Source of the DNA: Vesta saturnalis
Taxonomy: Eukaryota > Arthropoda > Insecta > Coleoptera > Lampyridae
Reading direction: 5' to 3'
Assembly: GCA_036346205.1 (NCBI GenBank)
Contig: JARFJB010001962.1
Span: forward strand, 442,001-506,000
Length of the DNA stretch: 64,000 nucleotides
Position numbers and translations under genes: made by a program. The notes under the pieces are model-generated. The model was not told the DNA's origin, made no database searches, and saw nothing but the letters and a program-made list of their open reading frames with translations. Position 1 is the first letter of the stretch. Every line of letters starts with the position of its first letter. Of this stretch, positions 45,951 through 56,942 are shown piece after piece.

Positions 45951-45998
<48 letters not shown>
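44595..45998 (+). pseudogene. 5'-truncated CR1/jockey-like LINE with (ATT)n tail
   Basis: Reverse transcriptase blocks appear in order on the plus strand. LLDYSKAFDTINHQLL is near 44620-44670, ISSGVPQG with a stop in place of the next residue is near 44790-44815, and the catalytic LYADDTQLKYS is near 44888-44920. LSLNPSKSTFIIFGK is near 45005-45050 and LGLEMNNNLRFQEHV near 45127-45170. The thumb and C-terminal segments continue through 45729. The 3' UTR ends in AATAAACATT and an (ATT)n run to 45998, the usual 3' tail of this LINE type. Several frameshifts and stops make it dead. The 5' end and endonuclease are missing. Confidence 0.85.
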
Positions 45999-46139
45999 CT
46001 TATTTGGCATCAGAATAGAGCATGGTATTTCTTTTCAGTAGTAGTATTCCGATTTGTCAAAATGATAAAAAGTCAATTTGACGCCGCCCTATCAAAAGTG
46101 ATCGTACTGTGTTGTCTACTTAAGTAGTGTCGGGTAGGT

Positions 46140-47120
46140 TTTAAGGGTAGTAAATCAAGTTTATTCAAACTTATGAAATCGATGGGGTACAAGTACAACA
46201 TTTTGATGGACGTAAACAACTATGCGAAAAGAAAACATGTCGTTGAATTGAAAATCGCTTTTCTCGGGGAGTTCATCCAATTTCTAAATTCAAGTGAAAA
46301 TGTGATATTCCTGTTTTTAGATGAAACGTGGATTTACCAAAATGGGAGTAATATTCGTCGTTGGGTGCATGATACTGATTTGAAAAGTAATCCTACCAGT
46401 GTGAAGTCAAACGTTTTACAATATTACACTTACTAGACTCACACAATATAACCGTGACTATCACAACACAATGATTGCAGAACTTTTCTAAAATTTGGTG
46501 GTTAATCAGTTAATTTCTGCTTTGAGTAGACTGTATTCAAAATGTGTGGTGATAATGGACAATGCACCGTATCACTCGGTGCAGTTGAACAAACCACCAA
46601 CTTTTTCTAGCAAGAAATCTCAAATGCAGGATTTTTAATTAACCACAATGTGAAAATTAACGACAATCTAACAAAAAACCAATTGTGCGAGTTCATTAAA
46701 CCATTTCGAGAACATCATACTAAACAGTTTGTCAATACAATCCAATTGAGTTGGCATGGGGTTATTGCAAGACCTTCTATAATAAGCACATAAATTCGCG
46801 ACCTAAATCAAAAGATAAGGTTGCAAAATTATGACGGCTTGCTCTTTCAAAATGTACGTCCGACATGCGGCAAGGTTATGTAAATCATTGCGAAAAATTC
46901 ATTTTGGAAGACTGGGCAAAACTAAGAGGGTTAATTTCTGTTGAGAATAATCCACCATTCATTATTTCTCTCAAGGAATCAGATTCAGAACTTTCTTCTG
47001 AAAACGATTAACCTAATTCAGATGTAGAAATAATGGAGATGGAATAAGGACTTGGACTCAGACACTTTTGACTCAGAATCTCTTGAAAGAATCTCAACTC
47101 ACGATTCAATTGGCAGTTAT
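46140..47120 (+). pseudogene. DDE_3-type transposase, second copy, decayed
   Basis: Plus strand. LKSMGYKYN-like start at 46173, then LDETWIYQNGSNIRRWVHD (first catalytic Asp) at about 46318-46370. A stop follows, and then VIMDNAPYHSVQLN (second Asp) near 46549-46590. A decayed C-terminus has KSLRKIHFGRLGKTKRVNF and an acidic end with SLKESDSELSSEND near 46970-47010. It is the same family as the minus-strand pieces at 7290-7520 and 9356-10025. This copy retains the first-Asp region that is missing there. No terminal repeats were identified. Confidence 0.75.
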
Positions 47121-48220
47121 TAAATATTCTTAAACTATTTGAAAGACAGTAAACGACAAAGCAGTGTGGTTCCTTTATTTATTTGTGTTTAGTTTTTAAT
47201 ATTGTTGAAAATATTAAAATTGTGAAATGTAATGTAAATCCCAGAATAAATTTATGGGTAGGTTATAATACGGCGGAACCCTACTTCTTCATTCAAAATT
47301 CAATAATAAATTTTGCAGTAATCCGTAGTTACTATTCATTTCAATTAAATGTGGCGATTGATAAATTAATTTTGACATATAAACAGATTTGAGGTTAGTG
47401 AGAACCGTTTAACATCAGCTTACTTTTGGTGAAATAATAAAACACCCCAAATCTAGGGGGCAAATTAAAAAATAGATTATATGTCCCCACTAAAAAGTGT
47501 GTCATAAACATAGGAACATTCACATTCATTATAGTTCACCATCCAATCTTTAATTGTAAACTAATTTGTATATGTATTAATAAATGTTATGTATTATTAT
47601 TTCTTACAAATACAATGAACTTATTTTCGATTATTCCTTTTAAAAACGGAAAGACAGGCCTTAACCAACTAGGCTGACATAGCCTTCTATTTTTATTCTT
47701 GTATTCAAAAATAAGCGGGGTTACATAAGCTCATTTGGTATAAAGCTACCACAACCCGTTCTTATAAACAGAAATGAACATTATCTAAAAGAAATAAATG
47801 AACAATTTAAAAAATATGTGTAGGGTTTTCCCCATAAACACAAATGAGTGCGCCAAAGAGAGAAATACAGACAGCACTCCCTGTCTCTTTCTATTATAAG
47901 AGCTTCACTTCTTGACCACTGTGAGCATTCCATTTTGTAATTGAGTTCAATGGAACCAATATAATTATACTTTATTATATCTTAAATCAAGCTAAACAAA
48001 TTGTACTAACTTGCTTGGCTTCTCTTGGTATCCTAAAATGGTCCATAAAATCTTCAGGGCATTACGATTTCAATGCAACTTTGATTGCGGACTGGTTCTC
48101 TTTCGTTAGCAGTTAACTGAGTAATTGTTATACTCCGGTTTCAAGTGAATGACGACTGAATTAATCGTCGACTTCACCCTCTTCTAATAAATCCATCACT
48201 AAATGAATAAAAGGAAAAGG
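47121..48220. other. AT-rich spacer, nothing recognised
   Basis: No coding similarity or repeat structure was seen. Confidence 0.4.
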
Positions 48221-48224
48221 TCAT

Positions 48225-48586
48225 GTATTACATTCCCTTTCCAAGGGGGCGGGCCGCTGGAGCTTTCCAAGTTCCGTCAGCCACAATCATGGATTCCCAG
48301 CATACATCCATACACTACGTATATATGCATAGGGTGATTAAGGATGGGTGTGGTCAGGATAGGATCGGAAGGAACGGAATTACGGTTCTGAGGGGGGAAA
48401 TACTACCCCAGCATTCGCCTATATAGCCGCACATGGTGTGCGTATACGCATTGGCCATGCCGATACATATGTATGAGGAAAACCCCCTGAAAAAATCTCA
48501 TACATAGCAGACGGTAACGGGAATCGAACCCATTACCTCCCGAAAGCTAAGTAGGTCGTGTTACCACTATTCTACTAGCTCGGTAC
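48225..48586 (-). repeat. tRNA-derived SINE
   Basis: Read on the minus strand, the unit opens near 48586 with a tRNA-like head. The pol III A box TAGTAGAATAGTGG is at 48577-48564, and the B box GGTTCGATTCC is at 48530-48520 (34 bases between them). The stem around the B box is GGTAATGGG/CCCGTTACC. The acceptor halves do not pair, so it is not a functional tRNA. About 280 bp of GC-rich non-coding body follows, unlike the AT-rich flanks. The 3' end (near 48225) was set by the composition change. It lies 350 bp upstream of STEEP1. Confidence 0.75.
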
Positions 48587-48937
48587 TAAATGTATAAGTA
48601 CTTGCTCCATACCAATTACTTTAATGCTAAGACGTATTTTGCAAAGAAAAAGTATAGTTTGGTTCGTTTACACTAAAAGTTGTCCAACCGATGTTAAGCA
48701 GCTAAAATTCGGTGCTGTAGCACGTTAACATAAACAGTGGCTGTACAATGCTGCACTAGGCTGAACGCACCCTTGTAGTTGACCATTGAACTCGTTTATC
48801 GACTTAAATGTATTTGACATATGAATCACAGTGAAGTTAGAGGGGTATTAAAAAATATAACCTGAAAAATTCAAAAGTCAAATAATTGAACTTTTTAAAT
48901 TAGGGAATACCATTGTGTGTTTCAACAGCAGGAAAAT
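48587..48937 (+). other. 5' flank of STEEP1
   Basis: Presumed promoter and 5' UTR between the SINE and the STEEP1 start. No TATA/initiator pair is obvious, as expected for a housekeeping gene. Confidence 0.4.
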
Positions 48938-49686
48938 ATGCCTAAAGTTGTTTCTCGTAGTATAGCTTGCTCAGATACAAAAGATCAAGAGGAATATGGT
49001 GACGAAAAACCATTGCACATTTACTATTGTCTATGTGGACAAATGACCTTAATTCTAGGTAATATTAGTTAATAATATCTAAGAAAATGTACTGTTCATT
49101 TACAGATTGTGCTATGGAAAAACTGCCATTAAGAAAACGAGATGGAGCTCGAGTTCTGGACGGTGTTAATCATGCTCATAAAATAACATATGATATAGAT
49201 GAAACAGTATATATTAAACGTCCTGAGGGTATAGAAAGACAACATCGTCTAAAGTGTAAAAAGTGTGGATTATTACTTTATTATAAACATGATCCGCAAA
49301 GCACAGTGAACTTTATTGTAAAAGGATCCTTAATAAAATCATCTAAAGAAGGCCCAATTGCAGATATTTATAATCAAGTTGCCATTGAAAAACCAAAGAA
49401 AATTATGGTTACTAAACATACTAAAAATATGGGCAAATTTAGTTCTGTTACGGTATCAACTATAGATGAAGAGGAAGATGAAATTGAAGCTGTATATTGT
49501 CAAATATTTGTGAATTTATGTAACTAATATTGATTATTTTAGAGGGAAGTTGCGGATAGTTATGCCAATAATGCACGTATAATCGAGAAACAGTTAGAAA
49601 GGAAAGGGATGAATAAACGGAAATTAGAATCTAAACAATCTCAATTAGAATTAAAGAAAGTGCGTGGTACACTAATAGATAAGTAA
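48938..49686 (+). CDS. STEEP1: STEEP1 (CXorf56) homologue, three exons, complete
   Basis: Exon 1, 48938-49058, encodes MPKVVSRSIACSD and LHIYYCLCGQM and ends CTAG/GTAATA. Exon 2, 49106-49491, starts after TTTACAG. It encodes CAMEKLPLRKRD, RRPEGIERQ-like KRPEGIERQH, the KCKKCGL zinc-type pair and FSSVTVSTIDEEEDEIEA. Exon 3, 49543-49686, starts after TATTTTAG with REVADSY and ends with GTLIDK-TAA. Introns are 47 and 51 bp. All junctions are GT-AG and in phase, giving a 216-residue protein. The order and length match the vertebrate family. Human STEEP1 supports exit of STING from the ER; the insect role is not established. It converges with ATG9, whose stop codon begins 313 bp away. Confidence 0.95.
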
Positions 49687-49999
49687 TACCAGTATTTTAT
49701 TGCAAATATAAATTTTTATAAATAAAATGAAGTTTACACATATTGCATAATTTTTATAATATTTAATTTTTCTGGTTTTAAAAAGGCATTGAGGAAAATG
49801 TTTTAAATTACAAAAGTTTATATACAAGCTATACTAAATGTAAATAAAGATATTTTTCGTTGTATAAATTATAAGAGTTCAACATACTGAACAGATTTGT
49901 AACAAAATTCGACATTAAATATCCTAATTTAAAGGTAAAGTATGTACAAAAATTCATTAAAATTGCTGTAATTGTCTTTCACAAAATTTTTGACTAGAA
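49687..49999. terminator. shared 3' region between STEEP1 and ATG9
   Basis: AT-rich 313-bp interval between the two convergent stop codons. An AATAAA at about 49722 fits as a STEEP1 polyadenylation signal. Both 3' UTRs must end or overlap here. Confidence 0.5.
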
Positions 50000-50440
50000 T
50001 TAGTTACTTAATAGTAGTGGTGTAGTTTCTTCAGCTCGTCGTTGATACCGATTACCAACTTGCCGAAAGTGTCTATCATGCAGGTACAAAGTACTTAAAC
50101 TCATATGATTAGGATTAGAATTAGCTGGTCCTTCCATTCTAACGGCAGCACCATATGTGGAACTATCATTTAAATCAACTTGTAGCATATAATCTCCACT
50201 ACTTTGTGGAATCATTATACTGCTCTCACGTTGCACAGCCTGTACAAATTGTTGTGCGTCAGATGGTGGTTTCCAGCATGGATTAGTAAGTGTGAAGTGC
50301 ACCAGTGAGAGTTCAGTCTTTCCATCTTCTGCCTGGGTGTACTGATCTAAAGCTGTCTGCACTTGGACCCCTTGCCATTCTGGATTTCCATGTTTACGGA
50401 CATCCATTTGGGCAAAGCTGCATACATCTCCAACACCAAC
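50000..50440 (-). CDS. Atg9: ATG9, last coding exon
   Basis: The exon starts after TTTTTAG at 50440 and reads VGVGDVCSFAQMDVRKHGNP. This continues directly from the core exon's ...NFTVSV, exactly as in animal ATG9. EDGKTELSLVHFTLTNPCW follows, then a short C-terminal tail with MSLSTLYLHDRHF, and it ends LLLSN-TAA at 50000. This cytosolic tail is 146 residues, much shorter than in vertebrate ATG9A. The splice phase is 0. The preceding intron is 5126 bp and packed with transposons. Confidence 0.93.
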   Translation of the reverse strand, partial: VGVGDVCSFAQMDVRKHGNPEWQGVQVQTALDQYTQAEDGKTELSLVHFTLTNPCWKPPSDAQQFVQAVQRESSIMIPQSSGDYMLQVDLNDSSTYGAAVRMEGPANSNPNHMSLSTLYLHDRHFRQVGNRYQRRAEETTPLLLSN

Positions 50441-50647
50441 CTAAAAATTAGTAACAACTGTTACAAATAAAGTCATTATTTCAGAGCATAAAATATAAAG
50501 TAAAGTAAAATTCATTGATTTAAGAAATTTAAGGTGTTTTATTAAGTACGAGTTCAAAAAAGGGTTGTTTGTTCACTAAAAAAAGAAGAAATCAATTATA
50601 TAAGTTTTCTTAAACATATGGAGATCATTGTGGAAGCATTTAATATA

Positions 50648-51410
50648 CAGGGTTAGTTAAAAGTATGGAGACGGCAATTTATTGTCGTTAATATTCATTT
50701 TAGGAAATTATGTTCAATACAAAAGTTTCTTATGAAATTATTATCTACATTTGAGAATACTTGAATTATTTTTTTCTTCAATTGTTTTTAAGTTACGACG
50801 TCATCGATATTTTTTTGAAATGACAACCTATATTTCTGATTATTGATTTCGATAGTACATTCTATTCTCTTTTCAACAGTATACAATTTTCAATATGTTA
50901 CATTTGAAAAAAATTGAGAAAAAGTGCCTTAATGTTTAAATATTAAAGATCCATTAAATTAGCAGAATTCATCTAGATAGACAAAAGCGAGGCGATAAAC
51001 AAACTCGAGCGGGGTAACTTTATCAGTGGTTATTGTTTATGTCAAATAGTTAACATATTTCAATTGTGCAATTTGTTGCTGTTAATATTAGCAATGGCGA
51101 GTTTAAGTGAACGTGAAATACTTATGATGCTGGGTTATGGAAATAGACGCAGAAGTTTACAAGACGCTTGTAATTTATTTTTTTAATGATAAGATTGTGA
51201 CTGATAAGTTTATTGCAAATAAATGAGTCTAGTTACCGTGTTAATTAATATCGATGACGTCGTAACTTAAAAACAATTGAAGAAAAAAATAATTCAAGTA
51301 TTCTCAAATGTAGATAATAATTTCATAAGAAACTTTTGTATTGAACATAATTTCCTAAAATGAATATTAACGACAATAAATAGCCGTCTCCATACTTTTA
51401 ACTAACCCTG
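50648..51410 (+). mobile_element. 763-bp Tc1/mariner-type element with 164-bp terminal inverted repeats
   Basis: Left arm 50648-50811 starts CAGGGTTAGTTAAAAGTATG. The right arm 51247-51410 is its reverse complement to the same length. Both are flanked by TA. In the 435-bp centre an ATG at 51094 begins MASLSEREILMMLGYGNRRR, the N-terminus of the family's transposase, and ends after 30 codons at 51186. The element is therefore an internal deletion derivative that kept the start of the gene. Confidence 0.9.
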
Positions 51411-53062
51411 TATAATACAATAATGGCAACGTAGGGTTACAATATCGTTCAAAATTTTAAGTTCTGAGAATCACATAGACATCTAGTCCATAGAACTTCG
51501 AAATTTAAATAACTTTGATAGCAAAGGGCATGTTTTTTTACCTGCTATCATTTTATTATGAAATTTAATACTAGCTCATCCTCATTTGCTTATTTTTAAT
51601 TTGAGTTATTCTTTTTTCTTTGAAATATAAACATAGGAAATTAAATAATAAATTTTACTGGGTTTAACAATAGAAAGTATACATGTGCTGAGGGAAATAA
51701 TAGAATACAGATTTCTTAAGAGGGGAATAAACTTATGTATTTCTTAGAATCATATACAGGAGTACAAGAAGGTACATTGTCACCTCCAACAGTATTGCAG
51801 TCTCTTCAGAGGTGACAACGATGCTTCGGTATACTTTTTTGTATGTATGCTATATTAGAACTAACATATGTGGCGATCACTAACTGTGTTATCCCCCTCA
51901 AGGTAGCAGTAAATTCAGCCCTGTGTGTGTTTTACAAAATACTTGCTTCCGAGTTTGTTTAAATAACTAATTTAATTTATATTAAAATGATTAAAAAATA
52001 TTAATGTGAAACAGAAATGCAATAAAAAGGTTTAATTATAAAAGTATGGCATCACTATGCGAATGGAAGTGTAAACTTCCATGATTTTTGAAAATGTAAC
52101 CTTTCACAATTATCACACAATTAAAATACTCTGCTTTTGGGTATTTCATCATGTGTTTTATCTTTTAAATAAATTTAAATGTTTTATTTATTTATTTTGA
52201 TTTAATAGATGTTTAACTTAGTTACTATTTTGGTATTTATTTTGATATTAAGCCTGGACATAGGGTGATGATTTATTGCTCGAATAGTAAAGCGTCACCG
52301 CGTTTTATTTGAGAAAAGTTGGAGTGTTAATTTTTTTTTTTGTTTTGTTTGATGGGCAAATTAAATTAACGTAACGTAAATTACAAGTTTAGAAAAGAGC
52401 TGTAACCGAATTGAAGTCAGTTGGTTTGTGTTATTTTGATTAGTTTAAGGGAGTAATTTAACGTAAGGGGAACATTAGAGATTTGTATTGAATTTGAATA
52501 TTGCTGCACAGTGGTAAGTTGATCAGATAAGGTGCAGTTTTTGAAGCCTTTACAGGTAAAGCAGTATCGCGGAACCTGAGTTACGAGCGTTACGACGTGG
52601 TAAGTGTGGTAAGTTGGGTATTCGGACCACTGCGTACCGTCGTTTTATTCGCATTTTAAAACACCCCGGTGTGTTCTTTAGAATATCCTTGCGCCTACCG
52701 GAACCTATTGTGACATTTTCCCGATTTCGACTTTGGTAGAAACGTAATCTACGGAGACGAGACTGCTTTGTCCCAATAGACCCTCACCCGCACGCCGAGC
52801 TAGCCGTGCAAAAACCAGGTTTATCTTTTACCTTGTCCTAGTGACCATTTTTACCGTAACAAACGTTTTCCAAAGCACCGCGGCAATGCTATCCGCTGAT
52901 GTAAGAAAATATTGGTGGTTTCATTTAAAAAAATCAAGTTATCCATGTTTGGAAAAAATTACAAATTTCTGAATGTGCATTACTACGCCACCGCAGTAAG
53001 GAAGCCATTTTCCTCATAATGTGGGGTTTACATATAATTCTAGCGTAACAATGCACTTATAA

Positions 53063-53067
<5 letters not shown>

Positions 53068-53117
<50 letters not shown>
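53068..53117. repeat. (TA)n microsatellite
   Basis: TA run interrupted only near its right edge (TATGTATATATA), ending at a CAGTGCTAGTCAAAAGTCCC mariner-type terminus near 53128. Confidence 0.9.
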
Positions 53118-53127
<10 letters not shown>

Positions 53128-53128
<1 letters not shown>

Positions 53129-53847
53129 GTGCTAGTCAAAAGTCCCCCCCCCCTTGTATCTTTTGAACGATTTTACTTATACTAATGAAATTTGGAGGGT
53201 GAATATAAACGGATATAAGCTTCTCAACTAGTCATGACAAGTGGCGTAATAGCCATATATGACGTCACAGGGCCACAGTGACCAATAATTTTAAATAGTA
53301 CCATATGGCAAGTGACATCTCGTTTGAAAGGTATTAAAATTACCTATTCAGTAATACTAATTTTTGTTAGGGTTTAGATTGATTTTGATAAAAAAATTAA
53401 ATAAACACTAAAATTATAGTTTGGCATTTAATTAATCAAGATTGTAAAGTCTGCATCTTGGAAATAACGTTCCAACAAGATGGTGCTCCTACACACTATT
53501 ATGGTGCAGTAAGACGTTGCTTGGATGAAGAATATCGTGGCAGATGGATTGGACGACGAGATCCGATAGAGTGGCCAGCTCGGTCACCAGACCTGACACC
53601 ATTAAATTTTTTTCTGTGGGGGTACTTAAAATCTAAGGTTTACGATACAGCACCTGGCAGTATGAACATTTTGAAACAAAGAATTGTTGAAGAATGTAGA
53701 GCAATTTCCGCAGACACATTGGAACTAGTACGACAAGAGTTTAGCAATAGGATGCATTACTGTCAGGAATTAAGTGGAGCACATTTTCAATTATTAAAAT
53801 GTTTTACCAAAATTACTAATGACGAACAAAGAAAAATATTCGACTAA
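53128..53847 (+). pseudogene. Tc1/mariner-type element: left end and C-terminal transposase half
   Basis: The element starts CAGTGCTAGTCAAAAGTCCC directly after a TA tract, with a poly-C run. The frame at 53458-53847 encodes FQQDGAPTHYYGAVRR (second catalytic Asp), RWIGRRDPIEWPARSPDLTP (third Asp) and a complete C-terminus. The HTH and first-Asp half is missing, and no right-hand inverted end was found. The surviving 129 codons are uninterrupted, so the copy is fairly young or was truncated on insertion. Confidence 0.8.
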
Positions 53848-53879
53848 GATCGTTTTGAAATAATTGTATGTCTGAAATA

Positions 53880-54862
53880 AACATACAATTTCATGTGCCA
53901 AAGAAAGTTCAATGTACCTTGTGTGAAAAAACGCAAATAATGAAGAAACCAAGGAAAAATTCAAACAAAAGTATGAAGAGCATCTTCGAGAGGGAGACTT
54001 GAGCAGAATATAAACAAGAATAAAGATGTAGAAAATGAAAGGGTACAAATATATTGCTTCAACTTGGAATCGGTTTTGACAACCCCATGTGGCCACATAA
54101 ACATGTTTTATTACAAACGGAAACTTGCAACCTACAATTTCACCATTTTCGGCGTGAAAAATCAAAAAGGATTTTGCTACTTATGGCGTGAATGTGTGGT
54201 AAAAAGAAGGATTAATGAAACTGCTAGCTGTGTTTATAAATTTATCATGGAAAACAAAAATGAACACACTGTATTTTATTCAGATAGCTGTACAGGTCAG
54301 AATAAAAAGAAATTCTTATTTTCCATGTACCTGTTTTGCATTAACAACTTTGTAAAAGTAAAATGAGGGCGACAGTATGCATGCAGACATTGAAATAGAA
54401 AAGAATATAGTATTAAAAAGGGATCCTACATACATTCCTTCCCAGTGGTCTGTCGTAATTTGAGATGTTAAGAAACAATGTATCCCTTATGAACTAGATT
54501 AGATCTGCAGTAATCATATTGACTTCAAGAGGTTAGTTTCCAGTATTGGTAACAATTTTACACAAAATGAAAAAGAGGGAAAGTGAAGTGGAGAGAAATA
54601 AGAATTGTACGTATAGTAAAAGACCATCCTTTCAAGATTTTTTATAAAACATCATACAAATGAGAAAATTACACAAAGATTCAAATTAGAAAGTACTTTC
54701 GATCACAAAAACTCTACACTGAGTTATGTCAAACCTCTCACGACATTGTTAGGAAAGAAACAGCATCTAATGGAAATGTGTCAGGAAAACGTTATAAAAG
54801 AAGATTGGCCTTTCTTTCAAACCTTGGCAACCTTTAATGCAGTATCAGAACCAGAGGATGAA
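53880..54862 (+). pseudogene. DUF7869-like protein pseudogene
   Basis: Plus-strand remnants in order: KVQCTLCEKTQIMK near 53905, KYEEHLREGDLSR near 53965-54005, then an open frame at 54064-54366. That frame reads MFYYKRKLATYNFTIFGVKN, GFCYLWRECV, FYSDSCTGQNKKKFL. Later, out of frame, come HPFKIFYKTSY and VKPLTTLLGKKQHL near 54620-54760 and a natural end at 54862. The order Y-K-R-K-L.YN.T, Y.D.C.GQN, KPL matches a common but functionally uncharacterised insect/arthropod family (DUF7869). It is probably transposon-borne. Many stops interrupt it. Confidence 0.7.
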
Positions 54863-55566
54863 TAAAATATTTAATTATTACTATTATTGTTTTGTTCTTG
54901 AATTTACCTTTACTTTTCTTATCAAGTACAAACTCTAAAAACCCGAATTTTGATAGAAAACCAAACGTTAAGTTTACAAAAAGACAATTATGTGCCAAGA
55001 TTTTTAAATGCAATTTTCTTAAAAGTGTAGATTTTTAATTGTTACGATGTTGCACTGGGGTATCGATATAGTACCATTAAATGGTCAGATGGCAGATATC
55101 AAATTATACAATCAGTACGATTTCAATTCTAAAAATACCTGTTACATGTACATTAACTTATTTTCAAGTTTAATTCAACAAAGGGTACATCTCTATTTAT
55201 GCATTTGTACTGGCAGGTAAAGCCCACAACAAGCATTAAATAAGAAAAATGGCGTAAATTACCAAAACATATTTTTATAATGGTGATGTTAACTAACAGC
55301 AAATTTTGTATTTTTAGATTTCTAACTGACAGAGGCTGCACTACATAAGCATAAAATTGTAAAAAGTTGGTGTAAACGTCTCTTCTATACAGTGACCATT
55401 ACTGTTATATATATTAATTAGTAGAATGTAAATTTGATTGTAAAGATATTCTATTTCCACCTTTTTTTCAACATTGCATACCTACAATATTTTTTAAACA
55501 CTACATATTAAACTTTTTGTGTTTTGGTATTTGTGTACTAATGTGATGAAATATATTATTACTTAC

Positions 55567-56769
55567 CACTGACACTGTAAAATTTCTGAAAAAATCCACA
55601 ATATCCAATGTGCGTGGATAAACATGCTTCCATAAGACGTAAGGTGTGATGATTGGCGAAAAAAGTTCTTCAAGTAAACCGACAATTCGGTATTGGAAAA
55701 GTTGTTGAAATTCTTTTCTCACACGTAAGGTATGAGCCTGTCCTCGCCATCCATCTGGAAGATAATGTGTGTGTGCTAGCACATTTGATAATAGATTTTC
55801 TGGACACCATGCTAAAGTTTCATCAGGAATAAGTGCACGACAAATAGCTAAACCAGCACCCAAAACAGTTATGCTTGTTAAAATATGTTCAACGGCTAAT
55901 ACATCTTCGTCATACACGGTTAAAACAATTAGCACTGCTAATATTGCACCATATATAAAAGCTAAATTACTTGCGATTATTGTTAACATTGGAGAATTAA
56001 ACGCAGATAAGTAACGGGACGCGGGACGATGGGCACGATTCAGACGTGCCTGTAATTCATGTTCCAGTTCATTAAAATGTCTAAGATATAATCGACCATA
56101 CAATGACCAGGTTCGCACACCCAAACTACCTGGTTCTCTCTTTAGGATTTCAGCGTGACTAAAGAATGCGTAAAGTATTTGCCAAAAAAATATTAAAGGT
56201 GATAATATTAAATTTGCTAAAGCTAACCATAATACGTGACGCCCAAATTTATTTGCTAATTCATGTCTTAGATTTGGTTTCCTATATTCTTCTCTAAGAT
56301 GCCAATGATTTTGAAAAGGGGCCCAAGGCCCCCAAAATAATAAAAATTGCATATTATACCTCAATCCACGCGTCCAATATACGACTTCACCTATTACAGG
56401 TACATGTAGCCTAGGCTGTAATAATCGCTTATTCGCCATTGCTACAAGGTAATTTTGTTGCCTTAAAATACGATGATAAATATCTAATTCTGTAAGTTCT
56501 TTTTTATGAATACACATTTGTTGTTCTAACTGTACAGCACGCGCTTTCGTTTGAACTTCATGCCAAGTTAAATTGTCTAAATCGGAGTCGGCAATGTCTA
56601 ATGCCGTGTTATAAAACTGTTTAACATCCCAATAATAAAACATATAGTAGATGCCTCGAAATAGACGGAGTAACCATACTAGAGCTGCAGTGGATAATCC
56701 AACCCACGTGAATAATCCGAAATGTGAAGTGCATATTCCTGGTGCGTACACTACATCGGCGATGGTTAC
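55567..56769 (-). CDS. Atg9: ATG9, core exon (401 codons)
   Basis: ATG9 is the multispanning lipid scramblase that supplies autophagosome precursors. This exon covers most of the membrane core. After an acceptor (TTTTTAG) at 56769 it reads VTIADVVYAPGICTS, then a membrane helix, ICIHKKELTELDIYHRILR and YNMQFLLFWGPWAPF. A re-entrant/helix region (LANLILSPLIFFWQILYAFF) is followed by KREPGSLGVRTWSLYGRLYL, HFNELEHELQARLNRA, two more helices with TVYDEDVLAVEH, LAHTHYLPDGW and IVDFFRNFTVSV/GTAAGT. Phase 0 at both ends, no lesion. The GTG at 56751 is an internal Val codon, not a start. The N-terminal exon(s), with the first transmembrane helix, are not seen up to 64000 and must lie beyond. Confidence 0.96.
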
Positions 56770-56942
56770 CTAAAAATATGTACATAAGTTTTAAAAACAA
56801 CATTTATTTTTGATTTTAATCTAAGCATAACAATGATATTAAGACGAAGCACAAACTGACTACAATTTTGCTGAAAAACATGTAAAATTCTTAATATGCT
56901 ATAGTTTTGTGAAAATTAGATATTTTTGATCGACATTATATA

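Larger units (their letters stand above)
50441..55566 (-). other. ATG9 intron (5126 bp), transposon-rich
   Basis: Donor GTG/GTAAGT at 55567-55561 and acceptor TTTTTAG at 50441-50442, read on the minus strand. The intron holds a 763-bp long-TIR element (50648-51410), a repeat piece (52080-52160), a TA tract (about 53068-53117) followed by a mariner-type end and transposase fragment, and a DUF7869-like pseudogene (53880-54862). The stretches 51411-52080, 52160-53067 and 54863-55566 show nothing recognisable. A GC-richer patch at 52560-52900 is unexplained. Confidence 0.85.

Noticed and set aside
48223..48426. 67-aa ORF starting in the SINE
   Set aside because: Lies in the SINE body, no similarity; opposite to the pol III unit.
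48511..48586. Functional tRNA gene on the minus strand
   Set aside because: A and B boxes are good but the acceptor halves do not pair; a GC-rich body follows, so a SINE fits better.
56749..56751. Possible start codon of ATG9 at 56751
   Set aside because: The codon is GTG (Val), in frame with VTIADV upstream back to a splice acceptor; the real start must be in an exon beyond the window.
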